NCBI RefSeq assembly: GCF_014648995.1
Contig: NZ_BMSE01000029.1
Location: 25,581 to 89,580, forward strand
Length of the DNA stretch: 64,000 nt
Source: Streptomyces massasporeus
GTDB taxonomy: Bacteria > Actinomycetota > Actinomycetes > Streptomycetales > Streptomycetaceae
Direction: 5' to 3'
Each line of letters begins with the position of its first letter. Position 1 is the first letter of the stretch. Below the pieces are notes generated by a model. The model did no database searches. It saw only the letters and a list, made by a program, of their open reading frames with translations, and was not told the DNA's origin. The position numbers and the translations under genes were made by a program. This document shows positions 16,807 through 25,735 of the stretch, one piece after another.

Positions 16807-17275
16807 GAACCCCCGAACCTATGCGAATCGAATCAATGATCCGAACATGTGGTCGAGGGAAGGTCTATCCGGTCGGGTGATCGTACGCATGAGCGACACG
16901 CCGGACTTGACGCGATCACGACTACGGTTGGCCGAGATCGACTTTTGCCCTGCGCAGGCGTAAGCACCGACATACAGCGACACCGGCTGCTCATGGCGCT
17001 GACCGGCGCCATGAGGCCCCCGCGCGTCGTGATCAGCGGTCTTCGATCTCGACGCGGGTGCCGGGTGAGTGGCGCAGTGAACAGCCGTCACCCTTCTCTG
17101 CCGACCGACCTCCGAGTATTTGGTGCGCCGGCCCATCCGTTCCGTCCGATCTCTCTCGGTTGCCTGCACCCGCCCAACGGCCCGTACGGCTGCCCTCAGG
17201 GCCTGCTACTGAACTTGATTGGGTGATGTCGGGTCGTTCGGCTGAGCGTTGAGCCCTCTGCGCTGTACTGCTGTG
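16807..17275. other. 469-base stretch with no supported gene
   Basis: This lies between the divergent nuclease gene and the IS630 remnant. I see no convincing ORF, hairpin or repeat. It presumably holds the promoter of the nuclease gene and the left flank of the insertion sequence. Confidence 0.5.
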
Positions 17276-18270
17276 ACCGTGAGGTACGCCCAGGGCGGCG
17301 GCTTGACCGACGCCGAGAGGGAAGCCCGGGAGCGAGTGCGGCTGGATGCGGTGGCTCGGTTCGAAGCCGGGGACAGGAACAGGGTCATCGCTGCCACTCT
17401 GCGGGTGTCTGAGAGATCGGTGGAACGGTGGCGGCAGCAGTGGCGTGAGGGTGGGGCGGCTGGTGTCGCCTCGAAGGGGTCGCCCGGTCGGCCGAGGCTC
17501 AGCGGTGCCCAGGTCGCCAGGCTGGAACGGGAGTTGGAGCGGGGACCGCTCGCACACGGCTGGGCCGACCAGCGGTGGACCCTGGCGCGAGTCAAGAAAC
17601 TGATCGGTCGGCTCTTCCGTATCTCGTACACGGTGGAGGGCACGTGGCGACTGCTCAAGCGTCACGGCTGGTCGTGGCAGCAGCCGGCGCGCCGCGCGAT
17701 CGAGCGTGACGACGACGCGGTGGAGCTGTGGAAGAAGGAGGTCTGGCCGCGGGTAAGAGCACCGCGGCGGCCGCAACGGCTGGATCGTCTTCGAAGACGA
17801 GGCCGGCCAGTCGCTGACGCCGCCGCGTGCCAGGACCTGGGGCCGAATCGGCCGGACCCCGGTGGTGCGAGTCCGAGGCCGAGGCTCGGGCCGGGTGTCC
17901 TTGGCGGGCATGACCTGCTACAAGGCGGGCGAGCGGTCGCGGCTGATCTACGCAGTGCGCGAATACCGCGGACGCAAGGACCAGCCCAAGGGCTTCGGCT
18001 CGCGGGACTTTCGTGACCTGCTGGTCCGCGCACGGATCCAGCTTGGTGGTCCGATCGTCTTGGTCTGGGACAAGGCTGCCTGCCTACGCCCCAGACCTGA
18101 ACCCGCAGGAAGGCGTGTGGTCCTTGGTCAAACAGGACCTCGGCAACCTCGCCGCCGCCGACCTGGGGCAGATCCCCCGGACCGTGAAACGCAAGCTCAA
18201 GATGCTGCAGTATCGGCCCCAGTTACTCGACGGCTGTCTCACCGGAACCAGCTTGGCCCTAGACGGGTGA
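17276..18270 (+). pseudogene. IS630-family transposase, broken by a frameshift and an internal deletion
   Basis: The N-terminal part (SERSVERWRQQWREGG helix-turn-helix) is intact to about 17750. The sense then moves frame to GWIVFEDEAGQSLTPPRART, which carries the first catalytic Asp, and to IVLVWDKA near 18075, where the second Asp lies. A third frame begins abruptly at YAPDLNPQEGVWSLVKQDL with the catalytic Glu. Roughly 30 codons that normally sit between these last two blocks are missing, so this copy is dead whatever the sequencing quality. The deletion lies at about 18078-18084. Confidence 0.85.
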
Positions 18271-18357
18271 CCTGCTTGGGAACCTGCCATCCGAACGCGC
18301 GTTCAGTAGCATCGCATCGCCTGGATGAGGTTCCCGCCTGACGAATCGAGTGAGCCC

Positions 18358-18825
18358 ATGAGTGACGATGTTCTCTCTGTCATTCCGACCGACCCACACT
18401 GGCAGCCCGAACAGGCCGCGGCTGACCGTACTGCGTCGATCGTGGAGGACCTGGCCCCCGGACTCCCCGACGGCGTGGACGTCGAGATCGACGTCACCTG
18501 GCACGACACACTCACCGTTGTCGACTGCGGCCAGAATCTGCAGAAGATCGGTTGTCCCCACTGCGGCGCGTCGATCGACATCGAGTGGTGGGCCGACCTA
18601 CTCGAAGCCCACTGCGACGACGGCTTCGTAACCCTCGCCGTGGTGGTCCCCTGCTGCGGCACCGCGACCTCGCTGGACGCACTGGACTACGACTGGCCAT
18701 GCGGCTTTGCTCGATTCGAAATCGCCATCTGGAACCCCGAGCGTGCTTGGTTTAGCGACGAGGAACTGGCCGCCATCGGGGAGGCACTCGGACATCCAGT
18801 ACAGCAAGTCCGGGCCCACATCTGA
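18358..18825 (+). CDS. hypothetical protein with a zinc-ribbon-like motif
   Basis: The 155-residue protein starts at ATG 18358 (MSDDVLSVIPTDPHWQP). It contains IGCPHCGASIDIEWW and a second cysteine pair in VVVPCCGTATSLDAL, a possible CxxC...CC metal site. The C-terminal part (FARFEIAIWNPERAWFSDEE) looks beta/alpha. Similar small proteins occur singly in Streptomyces genomes. Function unknown. Confidence 0.7.
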   Translation: MSDDVLSVIPTDPHWQPEQAAADRTASIVEDLAPGLPDGVDVEIDVTWHDTLTVVDCGQNLQKIGCPHCGASIDIEWWADLLEAHCDDGFVTLAVVVPCCGTATSLDALDYDWPCGFARFEIAIWNPERAWFSDEELAAIGEALGHPVQQVRAHI

Positions 18826-19359
18826 CGCACGTCAGCCCGCGGGGTACCGACATCACGAGTTCAAGTTCAGTAGCAATTCACCAGCCCTGACATCCGAGGG
18901 CCGCGCACAGCCAACCGCGTCGCGAGGCATCGCACGCGCCACCGGGAGAGCACCGTGCGGCAGTCCTTCCATGCGGGAAGACGCAGGAATGAACCGGCAC
19001 CTTGCTTGCCGTGTGCCGGCCGACAGCCACGACCGTGCGCGGCACGGTGACGTTGCACGCCAAAGGCCCGCCGTCTCAGTCGTTCGGCCGGAGCAAGACG
19101 GCGGGCCCTTCTCAGACAGCGGAGGCATCCAAGGCCGGCCTAAACGCCAGTGGCCACCACCAGGAGCTGTCGGACTGTTCAACGATCCCGGCAAGCAGGA
19201 CGTTTAGTCCGAAGCGTGTGAACTTATCCACGCTGCGCAGAGCTTGGAGACGGCGTGTGGCTGGTCCCACACTGCGAGTGTCAACCTAGCGGGGCTTTTC
19301 CGCCGCAGTCCTTGGCCGGAGCACGGTGAAAAGCCCTCTCAGACAAGGGAGTTTGCGCT
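18826..19359. other. 534-base intergenic stretch containing one terminator
   Basis: Apart from the hairpin at 19065-19107 no feature is supported. Several short frames on both strands have poor codon statistics. Confidence 0.5.
19065..19107. terminator. bidirectional-looking terminator
   Basis: GGCCCGCCGTCT (19065-19076) pairs perfectly with AGACGGCGGGCC (19096-19107) across a 19-base loop. AAA precedes it and CTTCT follows, so it could act in both directions. Confidence 0.7.
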
Positions 19360-19593
19360 ATGCGGCACCTTCGGCACCGCCTAGGAGACAGGTCCCAACA
19401 CCCGTGGTGCGGCCTACCGCTGCCACACAGTGGACGAGTCAAAGTCCTCGTGATCATCATCCTGCTGGCTAGCGCAGTCGGGCTCGCCGCGCTCACTCCC
19501 ACGGTTGCAGCCAGCATCGCCGCGCTCGTCCAGTCCGGGGTCGCAGTGTGTATTGCCCTGCGCCACCCCGCTCCCGCGACAGCTGAAGGGTGA
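19360..19593 (+). CDS. small single-helix membrane protein coupled to the sigma factor gene
   Basis: The 77-residue product has one hydrophobic span (VKVLVIIILLASAVGLAALT) and a second weaker one near the C-terminus. Its stop overlaps the ATG of the ECF sigma factor gene, so the two are translationally coupled. An anti-sigma role is conceivable by position but unsupported; no zinc-binding anti-sigma motif is seen. Confidence 0.55.
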   Translation: MRHLRHRLGDRSQHPWCGLPLPHSGRVKVLVIIILLASAVGLAALTPTVAASIAALVQSGVAVCIALRHPAPATAEG

Positions 19594-20210
19594 TGGGTTC
19601 GCCGACCTCGCCGGCTCCGCGCCCCTCGGACGGGGAGCCGGCCTCCGGGATCGAAAACATCGCCCAGTGCGTAACCCGGGCACAGGCTGGCGACAGTGTT
19701 GCCTTCGCACAGCTCTACGACGCCTACAGCGACACGGTCTACCGGTACCTGTACTACAGGACCGGAGGAAGAACCACCGCAGAGGACCTGTGCAGTGAAG
19801 CATTCACTCGCGCGTTCCAGCACTTGGACACCTTCACGTGGAAAGGGCGGGACTTCGGAGCGTGGCTCGTCACCATCGCCCGCAATCTTGCGGCTGACCA
19901 CTTCGCCTCAGCGAGGTTCAGGCTGGAAGTGACGACTGGCGAGCTGCTGGACGCTAACGGCGTCGAAAGAAGCCCCGAAGAGGTTGTAGTCGAAGCGTTC
20001 CGCCACCGTCGACTGCTGGACGCTCTCAGCAGGCTTCCTCCTCGGATGCGGCAGGTCACATGGCTGTGGGCGATCGGCACTCCCCCGCCCCAGATCGCGC
20101 GGCAACTCGGCATCAGCGCCAGCACCGTGCGGGTGCACCTGTATCAAGCACGCCAGCGTCTTGCTGCCGATCCCCTCTTGGCCTCACATGCCGGCGAGGC
20201 AGCATGCTGA
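19593..20210 (+). CDS. ECF sigma factor resembling BldN
   Basis: This 205-residue protein has sigma region 2 (FAQLYDAYSDTVYRYLYYRT, then RTTAEDLCSEAFTRAFQHLD). It also has the stretch FTWKGRDFGAWLVTIARNLA with DHFASARFRLEVTTGELLDA. These blocks are strikingly like BldN, the ECF sigma factor required for aerial growth in Streptomyces. Region 4 (RHRRLLDALSRLPPRMRQVT, QIARQLGISASTVRVHLYQA) is much more diverged. It could therefore read BldN-like -10 elements with a different -35 preference. The start at ATG 19593 overlaps the stop of the small membrane protein. Palindromic sites begin about 60 bases after its stop. Confidence 0.85.
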   Translation: MGSPTSPAPRPSDGEPASGIENIAQCVTRAQAGDSVAFAQLYDAYSDTVYRYLYYRTGGRTTAEDLCSEAFTRAFQHLDTFTWKGRDFGAWLVTIARNLAADHFASARFRLEVTTGELLDANGVERSPEEVVVEAFRHRRLLDALSRLPPRMRQVTWLWAIGTPPPQIARQLGISASTVRVHLYQARQRLAADPLLASHAGEAAC

Positions 20211-20269
20211 CCCTCCGGGGCGGGGCCCTCTGAGGCCTCCCAAGCAACGCCGACTGGGGAGAGATGCGG

Positions 20270-20278
20270 CGTAATCAC
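20270..20278. repeat. half-copy of the partition-region palindrome
   Basis: CGTAATCAC matches the right arm of the palindrome GTGATTACGNCGTAATCAC. The left arm is degraded to GATGCGG. It lies 61 bases before the first full copy. Confidence 0.45.
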
Positions 20279-20330
20279 CCTTCCAGGGTGAGTGGTGGAC
20301 GCGCCATCTCGAGGGCGTCTCCCCTGGCTG

Positions 20331-20349
20331 GTGATTACGCCGTAATCGC
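20331..20349. repeat. partition-region palindrome, copy 1 (candidate parS)
   Basis: GTGATTACGCCGTAATCGC differs from the perfect palindrome only at the penultimate base. It lies between the sigma factor gene and the hypothetical gene at 20459. Candidate binding site for the ParB encoded at 26998. Confidence 0.7.
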
Positions 20350-20458
20350 AAGGCGTCGGCTCGTACAGGCCGCCAAAGCGGTTAGGGCACGTCCGGCGGG
20401 GCCGTGTGGGCTGGTCAGAGTGCCGCGACCTAGTGTTGCTGCTGAACGAGGGGGTCGC

Positions 20459-20854
20459 ATGCCGCGCGATACGACCGAAGCAGAGGTGGGAATGAAGGGG
20501 ATCACGTTTCCTGCCTGGCACGGAAAGCACTACGTGACCCTGGCTGAGCTACTGGTCCGCCTCGGCAGCTTCGGCTTGGACCTGACATGGCGCGTCGAAA
20601 TTGACGAGATCGTTGATCCTCGCTGCCTCGAGATGGAGAGACGGTCCGCTGACGCAGGCATGGACACGCTGACGCTGTTGTCGCTGGCGACCCCCTTCCT
20701 CCAACTGATCGACGCCAGAGCACAGGGTTCCGACAAGGGCAGGGTGATGGTCGTCCTGACCGAAATGGACAGCTCGTTGTGGGATGTCAGGGCCGTCGAC
20801 GAGCGCGTACTCAGCGAACTTCGCCGCCACTATCAGGGTGCAACGGACCTCTGA
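20459..20854 (+). CDS. hypothetical protein
   Basis: The 131-residue protein starts at ATG 20459 behind GAGGGGG. A second ATG at 20492 is possible. It is alpha/beta with YVTLAELLVRLGSFGLDLTW and MVVLTEMDSSLWDVRAVDER. No family is recognised. It lies inside the cluster of palindromic sites. Confidence 0.6.
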   Translation: MPRDTTEAEVGMKGITFPAWHGKHYVTLAELLVRLGSFGLDLTWRVEIDEIVDPRCLEMERRSADAGMDTLTLLSLATPFLQLIDARAQGSDKGRVMVVLTEMDSSLWDVRAVDERVLSELRRHYQGATDL

Positions 20855-21072
20855 GCGGGGAGTCTCACTCCGGGCGGAGCCATAGGCGATCGTGACCACA
20901 GTGACCGTCCCTGAAAAGACGTACGCCTGCTTGTAGTCCTGGACCGATGCGCTACCGAGCCCTTGGGGTCCTCGTGGTTGAGCGCCATCCATCATCCGCT
21001 GACAGCGTCGCATCGACCTCGCCCCCGGTGATCACCGGTAGATCACCAACGATGTGGGGTGCTGAGTGAAGC

Positions 21073-21091
21073 GTGATTACGACGTAATCAC
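21073..21091. repeat. partition-region palindrome, copy 2 (candidate parS)
   Basis: GTGATTACGACGTAATCAC is a perfect palindrome around the central base, 142 bases left of copy 3. Confidence 0.75.
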
Positions 21092-21231
21092 CGGGGCGGC
21101 TGCAGAGGCTCGGATCGGCCGCCTTGTCGTGCTTCGCGGTATGCGAGGCAGAGCAGGGCGCCGCTGACAGCGTGATCCCCGGACTTCCCCACCCACCACT
21201 CCCCCGTCAGTCGCCTGGAGGCCCCCACGGA

Positions 21232-21252
21232 AGTGATTACGCCGTAATCACT
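21232..21252. repeat. partition-region palindrome, copy 3 (candidate parS)
   Basis: The palindrome GTGATTACGCCGTAATCAC (21233-21251) is extended by A and T to 21 bases. It is intergenic. Confidence 0.75.
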
Positions 21253-21483
21253 CAGCCGATCCCTGAGGGACTTCGGCTTACGTTCTTCCAACGATGCCGG
21301 ACGCGATGGGCAGGCGCTGGAGGAATGACCCAGCGAGCAGCGCCAATGCCTACTCACACAGCGGAGCGGGTCGAGACTGGTTGTACCTAGAGTGGATGCG
21401 AAGGCTGCGGTCTGCCGTCACGATAAGGCCGTGCATTTGTGCAGCCCTTGCGACTGGGCGATACAGGAGGGAAGCCGGGGGCG

Positions 21484-22227
21484 ATGACGAGTGGGCACGA
21501 ACCTAGCGAGACACCCCTCGGCTCACTGGCGACGCGTGCCTTGACCCGCGAGGCCCAACGAGCACGCCAGCTCCTGGCCGCCGGGAAGTGGCGCCCTACC
21601 ACCGCAGACTCCACGGCAGCAGCGGCGGTCCTCGCTCGCCTTGCAGCCCAGCTACCACCCCGGCGGGATGCGGCCACACGGACGCTTGCCACGGACCGGG
21701 ACCGGCGGCTCCAACGCATCCTGCGCACTGCACTTCACCACTTGGACGCGGGTGCCGTCAGCCCGCCCACAGCCGCCCTCCTCGCCGCCGTCGCCCGGGC
21801 CTTCTTGCCCTGGCACGCCGCGCCGGCACCACCGGTCGCAGCGGCGGCGCCGCGATACGAGCCTTTGGCGGGGAGGCCAGGCGAGCTGGCCGTTCCACCA
21901 ACGGAAGCGGGGGATGCTCTGCTTCCCTCTCTGATCGCATTGTTCGCCATGCTGGCCTCACGGAGCTCAACCGGCCCCGACCCGCTCACACCTCCGGTCG
22001 AACCCTGGCAGGTGCGGTATGTGGGCCACTTCCGCCGGTACGGCAGACCCGCTCTTGGGGTGTGGACGGCAGAGACTGTCAGCTGCCCTGCGTGCGGACG
22101 TAAGGCTGGCCCATGGACTGTGGCCTGCGACTGGCGCCAGATTTCACTGGGCTGCCCTTGCGGGGTTGTCACCCAGGACCACGGTCTCGCCTTCTCCGAG
22201 GTCTGGCTTCTCCTACCGGACACATGA
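21484..22227 (+). CDS. hypothetical protein with C-terminal cysteine cluster
   Basis: The 247-residue protein starts at ATG 21484 (MTSGHEPSETPLGSLATRAL). It has an alanine/arginine-rich helical N-terminal half, then a C-terminal region with SCPACGRKAG and LGCPCGVVTQ, which together could bind one zinc. The fold of the rest is not recognised. A replication or DNA-binding role is possible given its place beside parAB, but nothing in the sequence proves it. Confidence 0.6.
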   Translation: MTSGHEPSETPLGSLATRALTREAQRARQLLAAGKWRPTTADSTAAAAVLARLAAQLPPRRDAATRTLATDRDRRLQRILRTALHHLDAGAVSPPTAALLAAVARAFLPWHAAPAPPVAAAAPRYEPLAGRPGELAVPPTEAGDALLPSLIALFAMLASRSSTGPDPLTPPVEPWQVRYVGHFRRYGRPALGVWTAETVSCPACGRKAGPWTVACDWRQISLGCPCGVVTQDHGLAFSEVWLLLPDT

Positions 22228-22383
22228 CCGGGCAGCTGGCCGACGGCCGGCACGGCAACAGCCAAGTGCTGCTACTCGGCCTCTAGTCAGGACGATGGCA
22301 GGGTTCAGTCTCTTTGCCCGCGGGAGGCGTGAATCGGCGATTCACATTCTGTGAATGGCTGCCGGGCAGGCACACTTCACCCC

Positions 22384-23193
22384 ATGGCAGCCCGCATCCG
22401 AAAGCCCACTCCCCCGACGAAGCCGCTGGTCAAGCAACGCGTCCGGGTCGGAAGGATGGACGCCGTCGCCGCAGTCGGAGAACTGCGCCAACTACACGAA
22501 GGTGCAGCCGATCCTGACGTGGAACGCATGCCCGCTGACGACGAGACCTATAGCGCTCTTCTCTACGCAGAGAAGCACGCCGGTGCCTTGCGCCGGCTAT
22601 CGCCGGAGCAGCAGCGGGCAGCCGCCCTCAAGAGGGTCCAGCTATGGCAATACCTGCGCGAGCAATCAGAAGTCCACCAGGCCAGAGCCGTGGATGATGC
22701 GCGAGCCGCGGGTGCTGAGTGGCAGGACCTGGCGCCAGCCCTCGCGGTCAAGGCAGCGAGCGCCGCCTACAACAAAGCCAAACGGCTGCAAGCGGCGACC
22801 TTGATGGATGACGACCCTGACGCACAGCCAGTGCGACGCACACCCGAAGCAGTTGTGGCGACCGAGCAACGGCGCATACGTCAGAGGAACGCTGAACGGC
22901 GAGCTCAGGACGCAGCGCAGCAAAGGCACCCTCTCCTGATGCCGGTGGCCCAACGGCTCTTGCAGCATCGAGACGATCTTGTCCTGGACGAGGATGCCGA
23001 GTACTGGCTGGACGAAGTCGCTGAGGTGCTGTCCAACTGCAGCACACCCACTCAGGTCGTCAGCCTCAGCCGCTACCTGGCTGCCGCAGTCAGGGCTCTG
23101 ACCAACCTAGAAAGGCGGACGGCTCGGCCCGCAGCGACGACCGACGACGCGCACCTTGCCTTGGCTGCAGCTGCTGAGCTGGTGACCCGCTGA
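22384..23193 (+). CDS. putative helix-turn-helix protein
   Basis: The 269-residue product begins MAARIRKPTPPTKPLVKQRV; an ATG 11 codons earlier (22351) is the alternative. The stretch RAAGAEWQDLAPALAVKAAS resembles the helix-turn-helix found in many small actinobacterial proteins (typically ...GATWEEIGRALGVSRQAA...). A basic helical region (VVATEQRRIRQRNAERRAQD) and an acidic C-terminal helical domain follow. It is probably a DNA-binding protein of the partition region, but no site or target can be named. Confidence 0.6.
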   Translation: MAARIRKPTPPTKPLVKQRVRVGRMDAVAAVGELRQLHEGAADPDVERMPADDETYSALLYAEKHAGALRRLSPEQQRAAALKRVQLWQYLREQSEVHQARAVDDARAAGAEWQDLAPALAVKAASAAYNKAKRLQAATLMDDDPDAQPVRRTPEAVVATEQRRIRQRNAERRAQDAAQQRHPLLMPVAQRLLQHRDDLVLDEDAEYWLDEVAEVLSNCSTPTQVVSLSRYLAAAVRALTNLERRTARPAATTDDAHLALAAAAELVTR

Positions 23194-23347
23194 GCCGCGC
23201 AACCGCTGCAGATACTGCGCATTGCGCAACCGCTCGCCGGTACTGCAGACCAGCACGGCTACCAGCGCTGGAACCCACGGCCGGCTGGCTGACTCAATAG
23301 GTGGGCAAGACGCCCCCTGCTGGAGTGGTTGTGCCAGAGCACAGGGC

Positions 23348-23378
23348 CGATGAGTGATTACGCCGTAATCACTCATCG
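23348..23378. repeat. partition-region palindrome, copy 4, extended to 31 bp
   Basis: The core GTGATTACGCCGTAATCAC (23354-23372) is flanked by CGATGA and TCATCG, giving a 31-base palindrome with only the central base unpaired. It is the most extended copy in the window, and it is intergenic. Confidence 0.75.
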
Positions 23379-23575
23379 AACCAGCCGGCGCCGTGGCGAA
23401 CAGCTCAAGCGGGCGGTGCCCGCCGTCACGCCCGATGCCCGCGCCACATCGCGAAGCATCGTTCGCACCGAGCCCCCCGCTGGGACCGGCAACGCGGACG
23501 AGGCTAGTGCTCTGGCAGGGAGGGTTCGGCGCGTTGAATAGGCTCAGCCTGGGTGCGTTGGAGGAGGAGGACGGG

Positions 23576-24037
23576 GTGACGCGGAGACCGTCGGTGGATG
23601 AGGCCGCAGGACTGCTGAAGGGTGAACTCGGCTCCCGAGCCCTTGCCGATCTGGTCACGGAAGACGTCTGGCTAGCCTTCCTTCGTTTCGGCCGACGGCT
23701 GTTCCACGGCCCGGACGCACCCGACGCCGACGGCCTTCTGCTCCAGTACGGGACCCACATGTTCGACGGTCCTGCGACGTTCATGCTGGACCTCGCCCGG
23801 CAGTTCGAGGTCTCCGACAGCGACGGTGATCACGACCACTACGTGCACGTCCACTGCGAGCTGCGATACGGACTCACACCCGCCCTGGAGGCTCTGGGAA
23901 GCTACACCTCCTGGTTCTTCCACGATGCCGGAGGGGATCTCGAAGAGTGGGCCCAATGGCTGAGTCAACGGGCAGCGTGGACAGCGATCCACAGACTCAA
24001 GCCAACCGAGATCAGGGTGTACCAAGAGCAGGTGTAG
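23576..24037 (+). CDS. hypothetical acidic protein
   Basis: The GTG at 23576 follows a long GGAGGAGGAGG ribosome binding site, so I prefer it to earlier starts in the same frame. The 153-residue product (VTRRPSVDEAAGLLKGELGS) is acidic with a His/Asp-rich middle (FEVSDSDGDHDHYVHVHCEL). No family is recognised. It lies between the 31-bp palindrome and an IS630 fragment. Confidence 0.6.
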   Translation: MTRRPSVDEAAGLLKGELGSRALADLVTEDVWLAFLRFGRRLFHGPDAPDADGLLLQYGTHMFDGPATFMLDLARQFEVSDSDGDHDHYVHVHCELRYGLTPALEALGSYTSWFFHDAGGDLEEWAQWLSQRAAWTAIHRLKPTEIRVYQEQV

Positions 24038-24042
24038 CTCTT

Positions 24043-24490
24043 TCAGGCCGCCATCGTGGTGGGACGCCCACCCCAGCGGATGCCGGCCTCGCTTCGGAGG
24101 CGGGCGCGTTCGCGTCGCTGGGCGGCGAGGACGTCGGAATGGCGGGCGTTGTGGTTTCGCCAGCGCGGCAGGCATGCAGGGCCCGGGTCTGGACGGTGTG
24201 GTTGGGGTGGTGCGTGTCGGCCAGGGTGAACTGCCGCAACGGCCCCCACGTGGGCCGCAATGGGGTAGGCCCACGAGGCATAGGTCGGCGTAAGAATGGG
24301 AGCTCGACCTTGCTCCAGGCCGCCCACCGGCGGCTTCTCCAGTTCAGGTGGGCGGAGTGGTTGTCGGGGATGACGTGGATCGGAGCGCTGTCGGATCGGG
24401 CGACGCGGATCGATCGCAGGGCTGCCCAGGTGTGGTCGATGCCCTTGCGGGTTCGGTTGATGCCCCACAGGCTGTCCTGGCCAACGAACT
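24043..24490 (-). pseudogene. 3' fragment of an IS630-like transposase
   Basis: On the minus strand three frames in turn give typical C-terminal transposase blocks: AALRSIRVARSDSAPIHVIP with DNHSAHLN, TPTYASWAYPI, and WGPLRQFTLADTHHPNHTVQ with a basic tail (RWRNHNARHSDVLAAQ). The first half of the gene is missing and frameshifts are present. Its broken 5' side ends at a 48-bp perfect palindrome. Confidence 0.75.
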
Positions 24491-24502
24491 AGCAGACTGT
24501 TG

Positions 24503-24550
24503 ACCCTTCTCCCCTGCATGTCATGTACATGACATGCAGGGGAGAAGGGT
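24503..24550. repeat. 48-bp perfect palindrome
   Basis: The arms ACCCTTCTCCCCTGCATGTC-ATGT and ACATGACATGCAGGGGAGAAGGGT are exact reverse complements with no spacer, centred on GTAC. It abuts the truncated IS630 fragment. It may be the head-to-head junction of two transposon ends, a very strong terminator, or a recombinase site. Confidence 0.85.
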
Positions 24551-24672
24551 GAGTTGAACTACGGCGTCCCCTCCTGGTCTGGGAATCACGACCAGTCCGA
24601 CGCATCAACGCATGAGTTGCTCAAGGGCCTTCTCGGGCACTGATCGTGATGTGTCAGCGGCCCCCGGCAGTC

Positions 24673-25443
24673 TCAACCGGAAAGATCCTGGGAGAGCGAG
24701 TGATATCCATCAGCCACGGCGACTGAGGCAATGGATCCGCTCTCGGTGCGCCCTAGCCAGACAACAGAAGCTCCTTCAGCAGTGAACGTCACGAGGTCCG
24801 CTTCGTGCTCCTCGTTGCTTACACGCTCGAAGTAGTCATCGAAGAGACTTTCGGTCTCACGCGGCTGCCGGGTGCCGGTCTGGCATCCTTTCCAGAACTC
24901 GCGGAACGGAGCGGTCAGCGTCGGCCAGGCAACGGCGTCGGAGAAGCTCCCCATGTTGGTCTCGGAGTTGAACCCGATCCGGCTTCCGGGGCGAAGCGTG
25001 TCGATATCGTCTTCGACGCCGAGAGCCATCTCCCAGCCAGCTACGGGGGCCTCGGTGATGCACAGGCGGATGGCGGCAACTTCCCTGCCGTCGAAACGCT
25101 CGCCCATGAACTCGTATGGTGCTTCCGTCCAAGCGGCCTCCACTCGGAAGACACCAGGCGGGATCCGCTCTGCAAGCTCCCGGCCGACTCGTGTCTCCAG
25201 CTCCGGATCCTCGTCATCCGGCCACGGAGAGTCAACGATGAGGCGGCCGCTGGGGACGCGGATCGTCGTTACCTCTGTCACTTCGACGACCTGGACGAAC
25301 GTCTCCGGATCATCAGAACGCGTTCCAAGTCGTGTCCCCGGCGTGAAAACCGCTTCCAGATACCAGCTCTCCGCGGGCCCAGCCGCCAGCCGGGCATCTG
25401 CTGCATGATCCATGTAGCAGACGATATTCGGTCGGACCGACAC
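24673..25443 (-). CDS. DUF4241 family protein
   Basis: The 256-residue product has the order of blocks of DUF4241 proteins: SGRLIVDSPWPD, IPPGVFRVEAAW, then a GRE-VAAIRLCIT strand, a GSRIGFNSETNMGSFSDA segment, and C-terminal VVWLGRTESGSIASVAVADG. These proteins are common in Streptomyces and their role is unknown; some lie near toxin-immunity loci. It points away from parA, and palindrome copy 5 lies between the two genes. Confidence 0.8.
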   Translation of the reverse strand: MSVRPNIVCYMDHAADARLAAGPAESWYLEAVFTPGTRLGTRSDDPETFVQVVEVTEVTTIRVPSGRLIVDSPWPDDEDPELETRVGRELAERIPPGVFRVEAAWTEAPYEFMGERFDGREVAAIRLCITEAPVAGWEMALGVEDDIDTLRPGSRIGFNSETNMGSFSDAVAWPTLTAPFREFWKGCQTGTRQPRETESLFDDYFERVSNEEHEADLVTFTAEGASVVWLGRTESGSIASVAVADGYHSLSQDLSG

Positions 25444-25629
25444 GTCCGCGGCGAGCAGCAGTCACAGCACCACGCCGATCGCCCAGTGGTTTGCCTCAAC
25501 GAGGCCACGGCGTCGCCTACAGCCATGTCACAAACGCCAGTTGCTGGCTGAGCTTGACGCTACGCCGACTCCTGCCTTCTGCACGGCTCTGCGTCCGAGC
25601 GAAGCTGGCCGTCCAGGCGCAGACGCGCG

Positions 25630-25648
25630 CTGATTACGGCGTAATCAG
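25630..25648. repeat. partition-region palindrome, copy 5, upstream of parA (candidate parS)
   Basis: CTGATTACGGCGTAATCAG is a perfect palindrome in which the outer G/C pair is swapped relative to the other copies. It lies about 100 bases before parA, where it could also serve autoregulation. Confidence 0.75.
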
Positions 25649-25685
25649 GGTGGGGGAGTGCCTGACACCCATCAAGTTGGCCTAA

Positions 25686-25722
25686 CTAACGTGTCGATGC
25701 TGCACTTGATCATGGACGTTAG
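25686..25722. promoter_or_regulatory. inverted repeat just before parA, candidate operator
   Basis: CTAACGT (25686-25692) and ACGTTAG (25716-25722) form a 7-bp inverted repeat ending 13 bases before the preferred parA start. A second TAAC lies directly to the left. It could be bound by the ribbon-helix-helix-like N-terminus of ParA or by ParB. Inference from position. Confidence 0.4.
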
Positions 25723-25735
25723 TATGGTGTCCTCC

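Larger units (their letters stand above)
20855..21483. other. 629-base intergenic stretch holding two palindromic sites
   Basis: Apart from the palindromes at 21073 and 21233 I find no supported gene or RNA here. Frames on both strands are short and poorly biased. Confidence 0.5.
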
